Positions 6,558 to 14,992 of a stretch of 64,000 nt of DNA are shown here, one piece after another. Numbering within the stretch: position 1 is the stretch's first letter; the number at the start of each line of letters is the position of its first letter. Under the pieces are notes generated by a model, which had not been told where the DNA came from, did no database searches, and saw only the letters and a program-made list of their open reading frames with translations. The stretch comes from JASSUD01 sp031963225 (lineage in GTDB: Bacteria; Pseudomonadota; Gammaproteobacteria; Burkholderiales; Burkholderiaceae). The position numbers and the translations under genes are program-made. Location: assembly GCA_031963225.1 (NCBI GenBank), contig JASSUD010000004.1, positions 14,635-78,634 of the forward strand, in the 5' to 3' direction.

Positions 6558-7943
6558 ATGCCTTCTTCTTTTAGCCCAGACAATCAAATTGAATCGCTCA
6601 AAGTTCCGCCTCACTCAATTGAAGCGGAACAATCTGTGCTGGGAGGGCTATTGCTAGATAATAGTGCCTGGGACCGTATTGCAGACTTTTTGCAAGAAGG
6701 CGATTTTTATCGCTTTGATCATCGCTTAATTTTTCGGCAAATTGGCAAATTAATCAGCGCAGCACGTCCAGCGGACGTAGTCACCGTATTTGAAGCGCTA
6801 GAAGGAGCAGGTAAGGCGGTTGATATTGGCGGATTGTCTTATCTCAATGCCCTTGCGCAAAATACACCGAGTGCGGCCAATATCCGCCGCTATGCCGAAA
6901 TTGTGCGAGATCGTGGCGTTTTGCGTAAGCTCATCACGGTATCTGATGAAATCGCAGGAGATGCCTTTAATCCGCAAGGACGTGAAGTCCGGCAGCTACT
7001 GGATGAAGCTGAATCCAAAGTTTTTGCCATCGCCGAAGAAGGGGCAAAAAATACCCAAGGCTTTGTTGAAATCAAGCCTTTGCTGGCTAAGGTCGTAGAG
7101 CGTATTGATACGCTGTATCACCAAGACAATGCCAATGATGTAACTGGGACTCCGACAGGTTTTGTAGATCTGGATAAAATGACTTCAGGCTTGCATGGCG
7201 GTGAACTGGTTATTGTGGCTGGGCGTCCCTCCATGGGGAAAACGTCTTTTGCGATGAATGTGGGCGAATATGTCGCCGTCGAATACGGCTTGCCAGTTGC
7301 AGTATTTTCGATGGAAATGCCTGGTACACAGCTAGCCATGCGTATGCTGGGTTCAGTGGGCCGCTTAGATGCGCATAGACTGCGCACCGGTAAATTGATC
7401 GATGAAGATTGGCCAAAACTCACGCATGCCATGCAGAAAATGAGTGAAGCACAGATTTTTATCGATGAGCAAGGTGCGCTTAATCCATTAGAATTGCGCG
7501 CCCGTGCGCGGCGTTTATCGAGACAGTGCGGTCAGCTGGGCCTGATCATTGTAGATTACTTACAGCTGATGTCTTCGAGTGGCTCAGGCGAAAATCGTGC
7601 TACAGAGCTTTCTGAAATTTCGCGCTCATTGAAGAGTTTGGCAAAAGAATTAAATGTGCCTGTGATGGCGCTGTCGCAGCTCAATCGTAGCCTTGAGCAG
7701 CGCCCTAATAAGCGCCCAATGATGTCGGATCTGCGCGAATCAGGTGCTATTGAGCAAGATGCAGATGTCATTTTCTTTATCTATCGTGACGAGGTGTATA
7801 ACCCGGATAGCCAAGATAGAGGAACAGCGGAAATTATTATTGGCAAGCAACGTAATGGGCCAATTGGTCAGGTGCGCCTGACTTTCTTGGGGCAATATAC
7901 TAAATTTGATAATTTTGCAGGACAGGCTTCTTATAACGCATAG
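6558..7943 (+). CDS. dnaB: Replicative DNA helicase DnaB
   Basis: The ATG at 6558 gives 461 residues (Burkholderia about 460); the open frame runs upstream but that part is Phe/Leu-rich and unlike the family. N-terminal domain: VPPHSIEAEQSVLGGLLLDN, the DnaG-contact helical hairpin. RecA-like domain: Walker A GRPSMGKTS (about residue 222), Walker B LIIVDYLQLM, then LSQLNRSLEQR and DLRESGAIEQDADVI. It unwinds the fork as a hexamer. It follows rplI as in most beta-proteobacteria. No intein or insertion is present. Confidence 0.97.
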   Translation: MPSSFSPDNQIESLKVPPHSIEAEQSVLGGLLLDNSAWDRIADFLQEGDFYRFDHRLIFRQIGKLISAARPADVVTVFEALEGAGKAVDIGGLSYLNALAQNTPSAANIRRYAEIVRDRGVLRKLITVSDEIAGDAFNPQGREVRQLLDEAESKVFAIAEEGAKNTQGFVEIKPLLAKVVERIDTLYHQDNANDVTGTPTGFVDLDKMTSGLHGGELVIVAGRPSMGKTSFAMNVGEYVAVEYGLPVAVFSMEMPGTQLAMRMLGSVGRLDAHRLRTGKLIDEDWPKLTHAMQKMSEAQIFIDEQGALNPLELRARARRLSRQCGQLGLIIVDYLQLMSSSGSGENRATELSEISRSLKSLAKELNVPVMALSQLNRSLEQRPNKRPMMSDLRESGAIEQDADVIFFIYRDEVYNPDSQDRGTAEIIIGKQRNGPIGQVRLTFLGQYTKFDNFAGQASYNA

Positions 7944-8044
7944 AGCTTCTTGCAATGGTTTCAAGAGTGTGGAATCGCTTCCTGCTCTCAATTTTTCTTC
8001 ACCCCCCGCAAGCGGGGATACCGATTTTAATTACGGGGAACTGC

Positions 8045-8671
8045 ATGTTCGGTCGTCTTTTGCCTCGCGAGGGTAAATTTTTTGAGTTTTTTAATGCCCA
8101 TGCGGCCTGCTTGGTAGAAACCAGCCATGTACTTGTACAGCTGGTGACCGATTTGCGTCAGGCATGCAAATACAATGCCACCATACAAAACAATGAAAAA
8201 CGTGCAGATACGCTTACGAACGACACTATCGATCTTTTGCATAAAACGTTTATTACGCCGCTAGACCGCGATGACATCCATAAGCTGATCTCGACTATGG
8301 ATGACATTCTAGATTTAATTGAAGACGTCTCCACGGCAATCTGTCTGTATGAAGTAGAGGCATTACCCCCTGAGGCTACTCAGTTAGCTCAATTGACTGT
8401 GAAGTGTTGTGAGTGTGTGCAACAGGGCGTGGGTTTGTTGAGCAATATGAAAAGTGCGAGTGCAATTTTAGGATTTTGCAAAGAAATTGACCGCTGGGAG
8501 TCTGAGGCAGATGTGGCGCTGCGCGCTGCGCTGTCTACGTTATTTCGCGAAGAAGAAGACGTTAAAATGTTGATTAAGCTCAAAGCTATTCTTGAGCTTT
8601 TAGAAGAAGTCACCGATAAATGTGAAGATGTCGCCGATATTATTGAAGGTATTGTTCTAGAAAACGCTTAA
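8045..8671 (+). CDS. DUF47 (PhoU-like) phosphate transport regulator, Pit accessory protein
   Basis: This 208-residue all-helical protein begins MFGRLLPREGKFFEFFNAHA, the usual start of the Pit-associated DUF47 family (PF01865). Conserved segments LDRDDIHKLISTMDDILDLIED (E/DxxxD metal-binding type) and LEEVTDKCEDVADIIEGIVL at the end fit the PhoU-like fold. In relatives it sits directly before pit and modulates low-affinity phosphate transport. Start ATG 8045 has GGGGAA upstream; an in-frame start at 7955 lacks family similarity. Here a family B element has entered the gap between it and pit. Confidence 0.9.
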   Translation: MFGRLLPREGKFFEFFNAHAACLVETSHVLVQLVTDLRQACKYNATIQNNEKRADTLTNDTIDLLHKTFITPLDRDDIHKLISTMDDILDLIEDVSTAICLYEVEALPPEATQLAQLTVKCCECVQQGVGLLSNMKSASAILGFCKEIDRWESEADVALRAALSTLFREEEDVKMLIKLKAILELLEEVTDKCEDVADIIEGIVLENA

Positions 8672-8697
8672 AATTTGTTTTGGAGTGATCTGAATTT

Positions 8698-8838
8698 AGG
8701 GCGTGTCCTCAATTGCTCCAAAGGGTCCATATTTGGGGGAGCAGGAGCGCAGGATCCGGATGTATTTAAGTACTGCGAATACCTTGCGCTGTACCACTTC
8801 AAAGATGGGCCCTTTGGGGTAATTGAGGACATGTCCTT
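8698..8838 (+). repeat. Family B palindromic element between DUF47 gene and pit
   Basis: The 141-bp element has terminal inverted repeats AGGGCGTGTCCTCAATTGCT and ...GTAATTGAGGACATGTCCTT. Core: CATATTTGGGGGAGCAGGAG, a degraded palindrome TGTATTTAAGTAC, and TTCAAAGATGGGCCC. It ends 43 bp before the pit start, so it would lie in the pit leader RNA. Confidence 0.9.
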
Positions 8839-8881
8839 GAAATATCGAACAAATTATTAAGAACTAGTGGGGAATATCCCA

Positions 8882-9892
8882 ATGTCGTTGATTCAGACCG
8901 GTATCTGGATGCTGGCCTTTTTAGTGCTAGTGGCCTTTGTTTTTGACTTTATGAATGGCTTTCACGATGCAGCAAATTCTATTGCAACCGTCGTGTCTAC
9001 AGGCGTTTTAAAACCGCAGCAAGCTGTTGCTTTTGCTGCGGTTTTTAATGTTTTGGCCTATTTTGTCTTCCATCTTAAAGTAGCCGCTACGGTTGGGCGC
9101 GGCACGATCGACCCTGCCATTGTCGACCACTATGTCATCTTCGGTGCATTAGCAGGAGCGATTAGTTGGAATATTATTACGTGGTTCTATGGCCTTCCAT
9201 CTAGCTCTTCTCACGCCCTCATTGGTGGATTAGTCGGCTCCGCTATGGCGAAAGCTGGTCCCAGTGTACTGAATATGGCGGGTTTATCTAAAACCATCGC
9301 CTTTATTCTTATCTCTCCATTGCTTGGGTTTGTATTGGGCTCTTTGCTGATGCTGGCAGTAGCGTGGATTTTTTTCCGCACATCGCAACACAAGGTAGAC
9401 CGGCTTTTCCGACGCGGACAGCTTTTATCCGCAGGGCTCTATAGCTTCGGCCATGGTGGAAATGATGCGCAAAAAACCATTGGTATTATTTGGATGCTTT
9501 TAATTGCCTCAGGCTATGCCTCTAGTACAGACGCTGCGCCACCCGTGTGGGCAATCGTTGGGTGTTATGTGGCTATGGGCTTAGGCACCCTCTTTGGAGG
9601 TTGGCGTATTGTGCGCACCATGGGTCAAAAAATTACTAAGCTCAAACCTGTCGATGGCTTTTGTGCAGAATTAGGCGGTGCATGCACGCTTTTCACCGCT
9701 TCTGCGTTAGGCATTCCCGTTTCAACCACGCACACCATCACAGGGGCGATTGTCGGTGTAGGCTCTGTGCAAAAATTCTCTGCAGTGCGTTGGGGCGTGG
9801 CAGGCAATATCGTTTGGGCTTGGGTGCTGACACTGCCTGCATCAGCCTGTATGGCCGCTATAGCTTGGCATTTGGCTACAGCCTTTATTTAA
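8882..9892 (+). CDS. pit: Low-affinity inorganic phosphate transporter, PiT family
   Basis: This 336-residue membrane protein has the two inverted PiT signatures: FDFMNGFHDAANSIATVV (about residues 21-38) and FGHGGNDAQKTIGII (about 189-203). PSSSSHALIGG and VSTTHTITGA are the paired re-entrant Ser/Thr segments. Around ten hydrophobic helices. It imports phosphate with a cation. ATG 8882 is chosen; a GTG at 8867 would add five residues. It forms a pair with the DUF47 protein upstream. Confidence 0.95.
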   Translation: MSLIQTGIWMLAFLVLVAFVFDFMNGFHDAANSIATVVSTGVLKPQQAVAFAAVFNVLAYFVFHLKVAATVGRGTIDPAIVDHYVIFGALAGAISWNIITWFYGLPSSSSHALIGGLVGSAMAKAGPSVLNMAGLSKTIAFILISPLLGFVLGSLLMLAVAWIFFRTSQHKVDRLFRRGQLLSAGLYSFGHGGNDAQKTIGIIWMLLIASGYASSTDAAPPVWAIVGCYVAMGLGTLFGGWRIVRTMGQKITKLKPVDGFCAELGGACTLFTASALGIPVSTTHTITGAIVGVGSVQKFSAVRWGVAGNIVWAWVLTLPASACMAAIAWHLATAFI

Positions 9893-9935
9893 AATGAATG
9901 GCATACATAGGCAGGTTTTAAAAAGTCCGTGGTAT

Positions 9936-10055
9936 GCATGTTGGGGTTCCTTCGTCACCCCAACCTACCATGCTTTTGTAATTCGCGGAGTTTGATAGAA
10001 CCCTTTTACATATGCATCTCGGTAGGTTGGTGGTGACGAAGGAACCCCAACATGC
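9936..10055. repeat. Family A inverted pair between convergent pit and proC
   Basis: The arms 9936-9968 (one base short) and 10022-10055 both carry the GACGAAGGAA middle, with inverted linker S1 between them. It lies exactly between the 3' ends of pit (plus) and proC (minus), the place for a bidirectional terminator. The repeat tail reaches the proC stop codon at 10082. Confidence 0.9.
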
Positions 10056-10081
10056 ACCCCACTACCTTCGTGAAGACCAAC

Positions 10082-10954
10082 CTATAAAGCGCCCATTTCG
10101 TTACCCATCTCCTGCGCGCGTTGATTCGCAGCTTGTACCGCTTGTAGAACGCCAGCTTTAAAGCCTTGCGTATCAAAAACATTAAGCGCTGCAGCAGTAG
10201 TCCCGCCTGGTGAAGTAACTTGCTGACGTAACTCAGAAACCGAATAATCAGACTGTGCAGCAAGCGCAGAAGCGCCACAGAAAGTGGCGCGCACTAGCTT
10301 TTTACTTTGTTCCGCCGTAAAGCCCAGCCTATGTGCGGCCTCTTCAAGTGCTTCCATAAAATAAAAAACATAAGCAGGGCCACTGCCTGAAATGGCCGTG
10401 AGAGCATCAATCTGGGCCTCATCTTCATACCACAGCACTTCTCCCACAGCAGTAAGAATAGTATTAGCTAGATCCCGTGCTGAGCAATCCATGGGCTGTG
10501 CAAATGGCGGCGGGAGCATGACTGCGCCAGTGATACCCTGACCAATCAATGCAGGCGTATTAGGCATGGCTCGTACAATGCGCGTATAGCCTCCTAGCCA
10601 ACGTGAGAGGTCTGCTGCGCGGATGCCTGCTGCAATGCTTACTATCACAGGTTCGGTGATGTTAGATGCGAGGGAAGGGGGTGCTTCTGCGGAGTGTGCC
10701 GGAAGATAAGTGCACAACTGCTGTGCAAGCGCGCGAATTTGTGCTGGTTTAACGGCTAATACCCACGCATCATAATCACGCAAGGCTGCTGAGGGCGTTG
10801 TATATGTCGTAACGCCAAATTGTTGAGTGAGCGCTGCGCATACTTCTGTATTGATTTCAATCACGCCTATATTCTCAGCAGGTAGGCCGTGCTGTAAGAG
10901 TCCTTGAATCAGTGCGCGCGCCATGTTGCCGCCGCCAATAAAAGCCAGTTTCAT
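10082..10954 (-). CDS. proC: Pyrroline-5-carboxylate reductase
   Basis: The 290-residue enzyme performs the last step of proline synthesis, reducing pyrroline-5-carboxylate with NAD(P)H. N-terminal Rossmann motif AFIGGGNMARALIQGLL (residues 4-20); LAVKPAQI and RAMPNTPALIGQGITG follow. The C-terminal helical domain has ISGSGPAYVFYFMEALEEA (about 171-189) and QVTSPGGTTAAAL, the active-site loop. Length is 15-20 residues above average because of a short insertion (PAHSAEAPPS, about 95). Transcribed leftward, divergent from the Fic gene. Confidence 0.95.
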   Translation of the reverse strand: MKLAFIGGGNMARALIQGLLQHGLPAENIGVIEINTEVCAALTQQFGVTTYTTPSAALRDYDAWVLAVKPAQIRALAQQLCTYLPAHSAEAPPSLASNITEPVIVSIAAGIRAADLSRWLGGYTRIVRAMPNTPALIGQGITGAVMLPPPFAQPMDCSARDLANTILTAVGEVLWYEDEAQIDALTAISGSGPAYVFYFMEALEEAAHRLGFTAEQSKKLVRATFCGASALAAQSDYSVSELRQQVTSPGGTTAAALNVFDTQGFKAGVLQAVQAANQRAQEMGNEMGAL

Positions 10955-11145
10955 GGTAGAGCCTTGTTGAGAAAAATGAACAGTATGGCAGATGTGCTGA
11001 TATTATGATGTTTGATAATCAAATTTGAGCAATCTATGCCATTTCTAACTATTTTTCGTCACCTGTAATCGACTAATGGTCATTGAGTGGGGTTCATAAT
11101 CGTTTTTGTACGGCTGTAAGTGATGCTAACCATAGAAGTTTTCCT

Positions 11146-12699
11146 ATGAACGAATTGCTGGTTGATCCCATTGGCGCTGCTTGGCTGGCAAAGACTTATG
11201 GTGTCACGCAGATGGCACGACTGCCTGTGCTTAGTGAGATCAGAGGCCGACGTACTACCAAGGTTCAGGATGGAGTGCGGCTGGAAACCTACCCTGAGGT
11301 TATGCGTCCTGAGGGGGCAGCGGCACATTTACAGTTCCATTTACGTCATGAGTTACCTCATCTTGAGTTTTTGGCCCGATTGTTTGCGCTCTGCGGCCCC
11401 TCTTTCGTTCAAGATTGGGTGATGGCTGAGCCTACTGGCCAATATGCGCGCCGTGCGGCTTTCCTCTATGAGTGGTTGATGGGGGAGAATGTGTTACAGG
11501 TGCCACAATGCTTGGGTGGCAATTATGTCGATGCAATCAATGGCGAGCAGATGGTTGTGGTCTCGCCTGATTGGGTACGTAAAGTGCCGCGGTGGCGAGT
11601 GAACGACAATTTGCCCGGAACGCGGTACTTTTGCCCGACTCTCATAAAAACAGAGGACTTTGCCAAGGCAGCTGAATTGGATGTGTCTCAGTTATTTGGC
11701 GAATTGAGCGCTGAATTTGGCGAGACTCTATCGATGCGTGCTGCCGCATGGATGACGCTTAGGGAGAGTAAAGCGAGTTTTGCAATTGAGAGGGAAGCTG
11801 AGTGCGCAAGCCGCGTGCAACGATTTGCAGATGCCATGGCACGGCGTACTGGATATGGCGAATTGCCGCTGACTAATGATGCGCTAGCCGAACTGCAGCG
11901 TGCTATTTTGGGAGAGAGTGTAGCGCTTACGCATTTCGGCATACGTCAATCCCCGGTGTTTGTAGGGCAGACAATACGTTTTCAAGAGGTGGTGCATTAT
12001 GTGGCACCCGCGTCCTCGGATGTCCCCATGATGCTAGAAGGGCTGAGCACTTTTCTCGAGCGCACGCAGGGCCAATCATCCGTGATGCGCAGTGCTGTTG
12101 CGGCGTTTGGCTTTGTCTATATTCATCCGTTGGCTGACGGTAATGGTCGAGTCCACCGCTTTTTGATCAATGACATATTGCGGCGCGATGGAGTTGTCCC
12201 CGAGCCGATAATTCTTCCTATTTCTGCAGTGATTATGGATGAGGTAGAGGAGCGGCGGCGCTATGATTGGGTACTGGATCAAGTATCTGGGCCACTTATG
12301 CAGGGTGTTCGAGAGTATGTGTCATTCGCACCTACACACACTGTCTATCCAGATGGTGTCGTTTCGAATTTTGCTTTTAGTGGCATGAATGAGGCTCAAC
12401 CTCTATGGCGTTATCCCGATCTGAGCCCACATGTTATTTTCATGTCCAACATCATTAGCCGCACCTTGACAGAGCAAATGCCCAGGGAATCTCAATATTT
12501 GCGCAATCACGGGAATGCGAGGCAAGCGCTGAAAGAAATTGTGGAAATGCCGGATCATCAAGCCGACCGAGTAATTCGTTCGATCCAGCAAAACCAGGGC
12601 AAACTAAGCAATGTGCTTGCCAAGGAAATGCCTATTCTCCGAAAATCAGGGATATGGGCAGCTCTTGTGGAGGTAGTCTCTCGTGAATTTAGTGATTGA
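11146..12699 (+). CDS. Fic-domain protein (probable AMP transferase) with N-terminal extension
   Basis: The ATG at 11146 gives 517 residues. The Fic core is HPLADGNGRVHR (about 327-338), matching HxFx(D/E)GNGRxxR with Leu for Phe; His, Asp, Gly-Asn-Gly-Arg are all present. The flap lies just before (RQSPVFVGQTIRFQEVVHYV). SFAIERE (about 211) matches the inhibitory helix (S/T)xxxE(G/N) except for Arg after the Glu, so autoinhibition is likely. The first ~190 residues and the last ~110 are helical regions I cannot assign. Such proteins modify target proteins with AMP from ATP. No antitoxin gene adjoins. Targets are unknown; self-regulation or host-directed use are both possible. Confidence 0.85.
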   Translation: MNELLVDPIGAAWLAKTYGVTQMARLPVLSEIRGRRTTKVQDGVRLETYPEVMRPEGAAAHLQFHLRHELPHLEFLARLFALCGPSFVQDWVMAEPTGQYARRAAFLYEWLMGENVLQVPQCLGGNYVDAINGEQMVVVSPDWVRKVPRWRVNDNLPGTRYFCPTLIKTEDFAKAAELDVSQLFGELSAEFGETLSMRAAAWMTLRESKASFAIEREAECASRVQRFADAMARRTGYGELPLTNDALAELQRAILGESVALTHFGIRQSPVFVGQTIRFQEVVHYVAPASSDVPMMLEGLSTFLERTQGQSSVMRSAVAAFGFVYIHPLADGNGRVHRFLINDILRRDGVVPEPIILPISAVIMDEVEERRRYDWVLDQVSGPLMQGVREYVSFAPTHTVYPDGVVSNFAFSGMNEAQPLWRYPDLSPHVIFMSNIISRTLTEQMPRESQYLRNHGNARQALKEIVEMPDHQADRVIRSIQQNQGKLSNVLAKEMPILRKSGIWAALVEVVSREFSD

Positions 12700-12816
12700 G
12701 TACATAAAAAATGCATTTCAATGCAAGATCGGTCTTGACACACTAAAGACGCTTATTCATAATCGCGCCCTTCAACAGTTCGCTGTATTTAGCAGCTGCA
12801 GGCGGTAAATTGAAAT

Positions 12817-12892
12817 GCGGGAATAGCTCAGTTGGTAGAGCGCAACCTTGCCAAGGTTGAGGTCGCGAGTTCGAGACTCGTTTCCCGCTCCA
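12817..12892 (+). tRNA. tRNA-Gly (GCC)
   Basis: Acceptor GCGGGAA pairs with TTCCCGC (12882-12888), then T and encoded CCA. D-arm AGCTCAGTTGGTAGAGC; anticodon arm CAACC-TTGCCAA-GGTTG with GCC at 12850-12852; T-arm GCGAG-TTCGAGA-CTCGT. All four helices form. Confidence 0.98.
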
Positions 12893-13050
12893 TATTTTAC
12901 TCCACCATCGAAGTCGTGGCCTTTTGCCACCGTAGAACAGGTGGTACATATTTTTGGGGAGCCATCGTCGCTTCCCTTTTTTATTGGAACGCCAAGAAGT
13001 AGGTTTACAATTATTAGCCTACCAGTGCGAATAGCTTTTCTTTTGATTTT

Positions 13051-13124
13051 GGCGGGATGGCAGAATGGTGATGCAGCGGCCTGCAAAGCCGCCAACGTCG
13101 GTTCGATTCCGGCTCTCGCCTCCA
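13051..13124 (+). tRNA. tRNA-Cys (GCA)
   Basis: Acceptor GGCGGGA pairs with TCTCGCC (one G-T), then T and encoded CCA. Anticodon arm GCGGC-CTGCAAA-GCCGC gives GCA. T-arm has GGTTCGATTCC. It is 158 bp after tRNA-Gly; the Gly-Cys tandem is usual in beta-proteobacteria, where tRNA-Leu often follows, but none is seen here. Confidence 0.97.
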
Positions 13125-13129
13125 AATAG

Positions 13130-13230
13130 TAGACCTCTTTCGTGACCCCGTAGCAAGGAATTCCGACGAAGACAGTACACTAGTACGGCAAGGAGGAATG
13201 ACGCCGCTACGGGGCCGCGAAAGAGGTCTA
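13130..13230. repeat. Third palindromic element (family C) directly after tRNA-Cys
   Basis: The 101-bp element has terminal inverted repeats TAGACCTCTTTCG...CCCCGTAGC and GCTACGGGG..GCGAAAGAGGTCTA. It begins six bases after the tRNA-Cys CCA. No T tract, so it is not a simple terminator. Its ends and core differ from families A and B. It stands where tRNA-Leu would be expected. Confidence 0.75.
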
Positions 13231-13275
13231 GTAGTTGTAGTGCGCCCTTTCTGGGGCTAAGCAGTTTACTGGTAA

Positions 13276-13500
13276 TTACCTGCCTGATTTTGGCATAGCG
13301 CGAGTAAAGCGAATGGCTCTGCCTTCACGCTGAATTCTTTTCCAGATGGCGCGCTTTTCTTCTTGTGATAATCCCACCCAATTTGAGACTTCTGCGGCGG
13401 TACGGCCGCACCCTTGGCACTCTTCATCAAAAAGGGTAGAGCAAATGCCAATACAAGGGCTATCAAGGGGATCAGATGGATCAAAAGGCAGGGTTGTCAT
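13276..13500 (-). CDS. DUF1289 small cysteine-motif protein
   Basis: This 74-residue protein has the full DUF1289 (PF06945) signature: SPCIGICSTLFDEECQGCGRT with four Cys, then EVSNWVGLSQEEKRAIWKRI. The four Cys suggest a metal site, as is assumed for the family; function is not known. It is transcribed leftward towards the family C element; no partner gene adjoins on its strand. Confidence 0.88.
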   Translation of the reverse strand: MTTLPFDPSDPLDSPCIGICSTLFDEECQGCGRTAAEVSNWVGLSQEEKRAIWKRIQREGRAIRFTRAMPKSGR

Positions 13501-13621
13501 TCGATATCAAAGTAGTGAGTGGTAAAGACCTATTATTTTTAAAAAACCGAACAGCCTTTAAAAGGTTTGTTACGTGTATGGTAGTAGGTGCATGGTTTCT
13601 CCGGATGTACGGTGAATTTTA

Positions 13622-13770
13622 TAGGGCGTGCCCTCAAATTGTCCAAAAGGGTTCATATTTGGGGGAGCAGGAGCGCAGGGACCGGAACTGTACTTAAGTA
13701 CAGTGAGGATTCTGAGCACCGCACGACCGCAAAGATGGGCCCTTTTGGGCAATTTGAGGGCACGCCCTAA
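13622..13770 (+). repeat. Family B palindromic element upstream of potF
   Basis: The 149-bp copy has nearly perfect ends: TAGGGCGTGCCCTCAAATTG against ...CAATTTGAGGGCACGCCCTA, extended by TCCAAAAGGG/CCCTTTTGGG. The core palindrome CTGTACTTAAGTACAG is intact. It lies in the divergent gap between the DUF1289 gene and potF and ends 79 bp before the potF start. Nothing else is seen in the rest of the 349-base gap. Confidence 0.92.
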
Positions 13771-13849
13771 CTTGATCATGCGCGCTGTTTATAGCTTCAG
13801 CGCCTTCTTTTTAGAACCTGTGACAAACAGATTTCTGGAGAAAACGCTC

Positions 13850-14953
13850 ATGAATACCCTGTTTTTCTCGATTCGCCGGGCATTGTGCACGCTCTGTGCG
13901 TTGCCGGCTATGGCAATCGCAGCACCTAGTGCACACCTCAATATCTATAATTGGTCAGACTATATCGCGCCAAACACGATCTCTCAATTCGAAAAAAAAG
14001 AAGGGATTGCGGTGCGCTATGACGTATACGATCGAGATGACACCTTACATGCAAAATTACTGACTGGGCATTCAGGCTACGATATTGTGGTGCCTACAGG
14101 CAATTATGCAGGACGCGAGATTATGGCAGATATGTTTTTGCCACTCGATCGTAGCCAACTCCCCAACCTCAAATACCTAGACCCTGAATGGATGCGCTTA
14201 GTAGAAGCTATAGATCCAGGTAACCGCTATGTTGTGCCTTGGGCCTATGGCACTACAGGGCTTGCATATAATGTTACAAAAGTGCAGGAAATTCTCGGTA
14301 AAGATGTCCAATTAGATCGTTGGGATATCTTATTTGATCCTAAATATGTGTCGCAATTAAAGCGCTATGGTGTGTCGATGCTCGATGCGCCGGATCAAGT
14401 CTTTGCAACGGTATTGCATTATCTCGGCAAAGATCCTAACAGTATCAATCCAGCAGATTATCGGCTGGCGCTGCAGACGTTAAAAAAGATTCGCCCCTAT
14501 ATCACTCAATTTAATTCATCTGGCTATATCAATGATATGGCGGGCGGTGATATTTGTATGGCCTTTGGTTGGTCTGGCGATATGGCTATTGCGCGCCGTC
14601 GGGCAGAAGAAGCTAAAAAACCGTACCGCATTCAATATTTTATTCCTCAAGGAGGGGCGGCTGTTTGGTTTGATGTGATGGCGATTCCAAAGGATGCACC
14701 GCATCCTAAAGAAGCATTGAAATGGATCAATTATATTGAAACACCTGAAGTCCATGCCGCCATTACAAACCACGTTTTTTACCCCAATGCTAATATTGAA
14801 GCAAAACGGTATGTGCGCCCAGATATTTTAAAAGACCCGGGTATTTATCCTCCTCCAGAGGTTATGAAAACATTATTTCCGCTAAAACCGCTACCATTGA
14901 ATATTGTTCGTTTACAGACCAGACTCTGGCAAGAATTCAAAACCGGCCATTAG
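13850..14953 (+). CDS. potF: Polyamine ABC transporter periplasmic binding protein, PotF/PotD type
   Basis: The 367-residue protein starts at ATG 13850, with GGAG ten bases upstream; the frame continues upstream through the family B element, which is not coding. A signal peptide covers about residues 1-24 (RRALCTLCALPAMAIA). The mature start LNIYNWSDYIAPNTISQFEK is diagnostic of PotF/PotD. DIVVPTGNYAGREIM and WSGDMAIARR (about 242-251) line the polyamine pocket. It delivers putrescine or spermidine to PotGHI; which one is not decided. First gene of the potFGHI operon. Confidence 0.93.
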   Translation: MNTLFFSIRRALCTLCALPAMAIAAPSAHLNIYNWSDYIAPNTISQFEKKEGIAVRYDVYDRDDTLHAKLLTGHSGYDIVVPTGNYAGREIMADMFLPLDRSQLPNLKYLDPEWMRLVEAIDPGNRYVVPWAYGTTGLAYNVTKVQEILGKDVQLDRWDILFDPKYVSQLKRYGVSMLDAPDQVFATVLHYLGKDPNSINPADYRLALQTLKKIRPYITQFNSSGYINDMAGGDICMAFGWSGDMAIARRRAEEAKKPYRIQYFIPQGGAAVWFDVMAIPKDAPHPKEALKWINYIETPEVHAAITNHVFYPNANIEAKRYVRPDILKDPGIYPPPEVMKTLFPLKPLPLNIVRLQTRLWQEFKTGH

Positions 14954-14992
14954 CCGTATCTTTTTTTATCCGCCTCAAAAAAGGGCTGCTGC

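Noticed and set aside
13628..13849. N-terminal extension of PotF through the family B element
   Set aside because: The open frame is a by-product of the element; signal peptide and ribosome site place the start at 13850.
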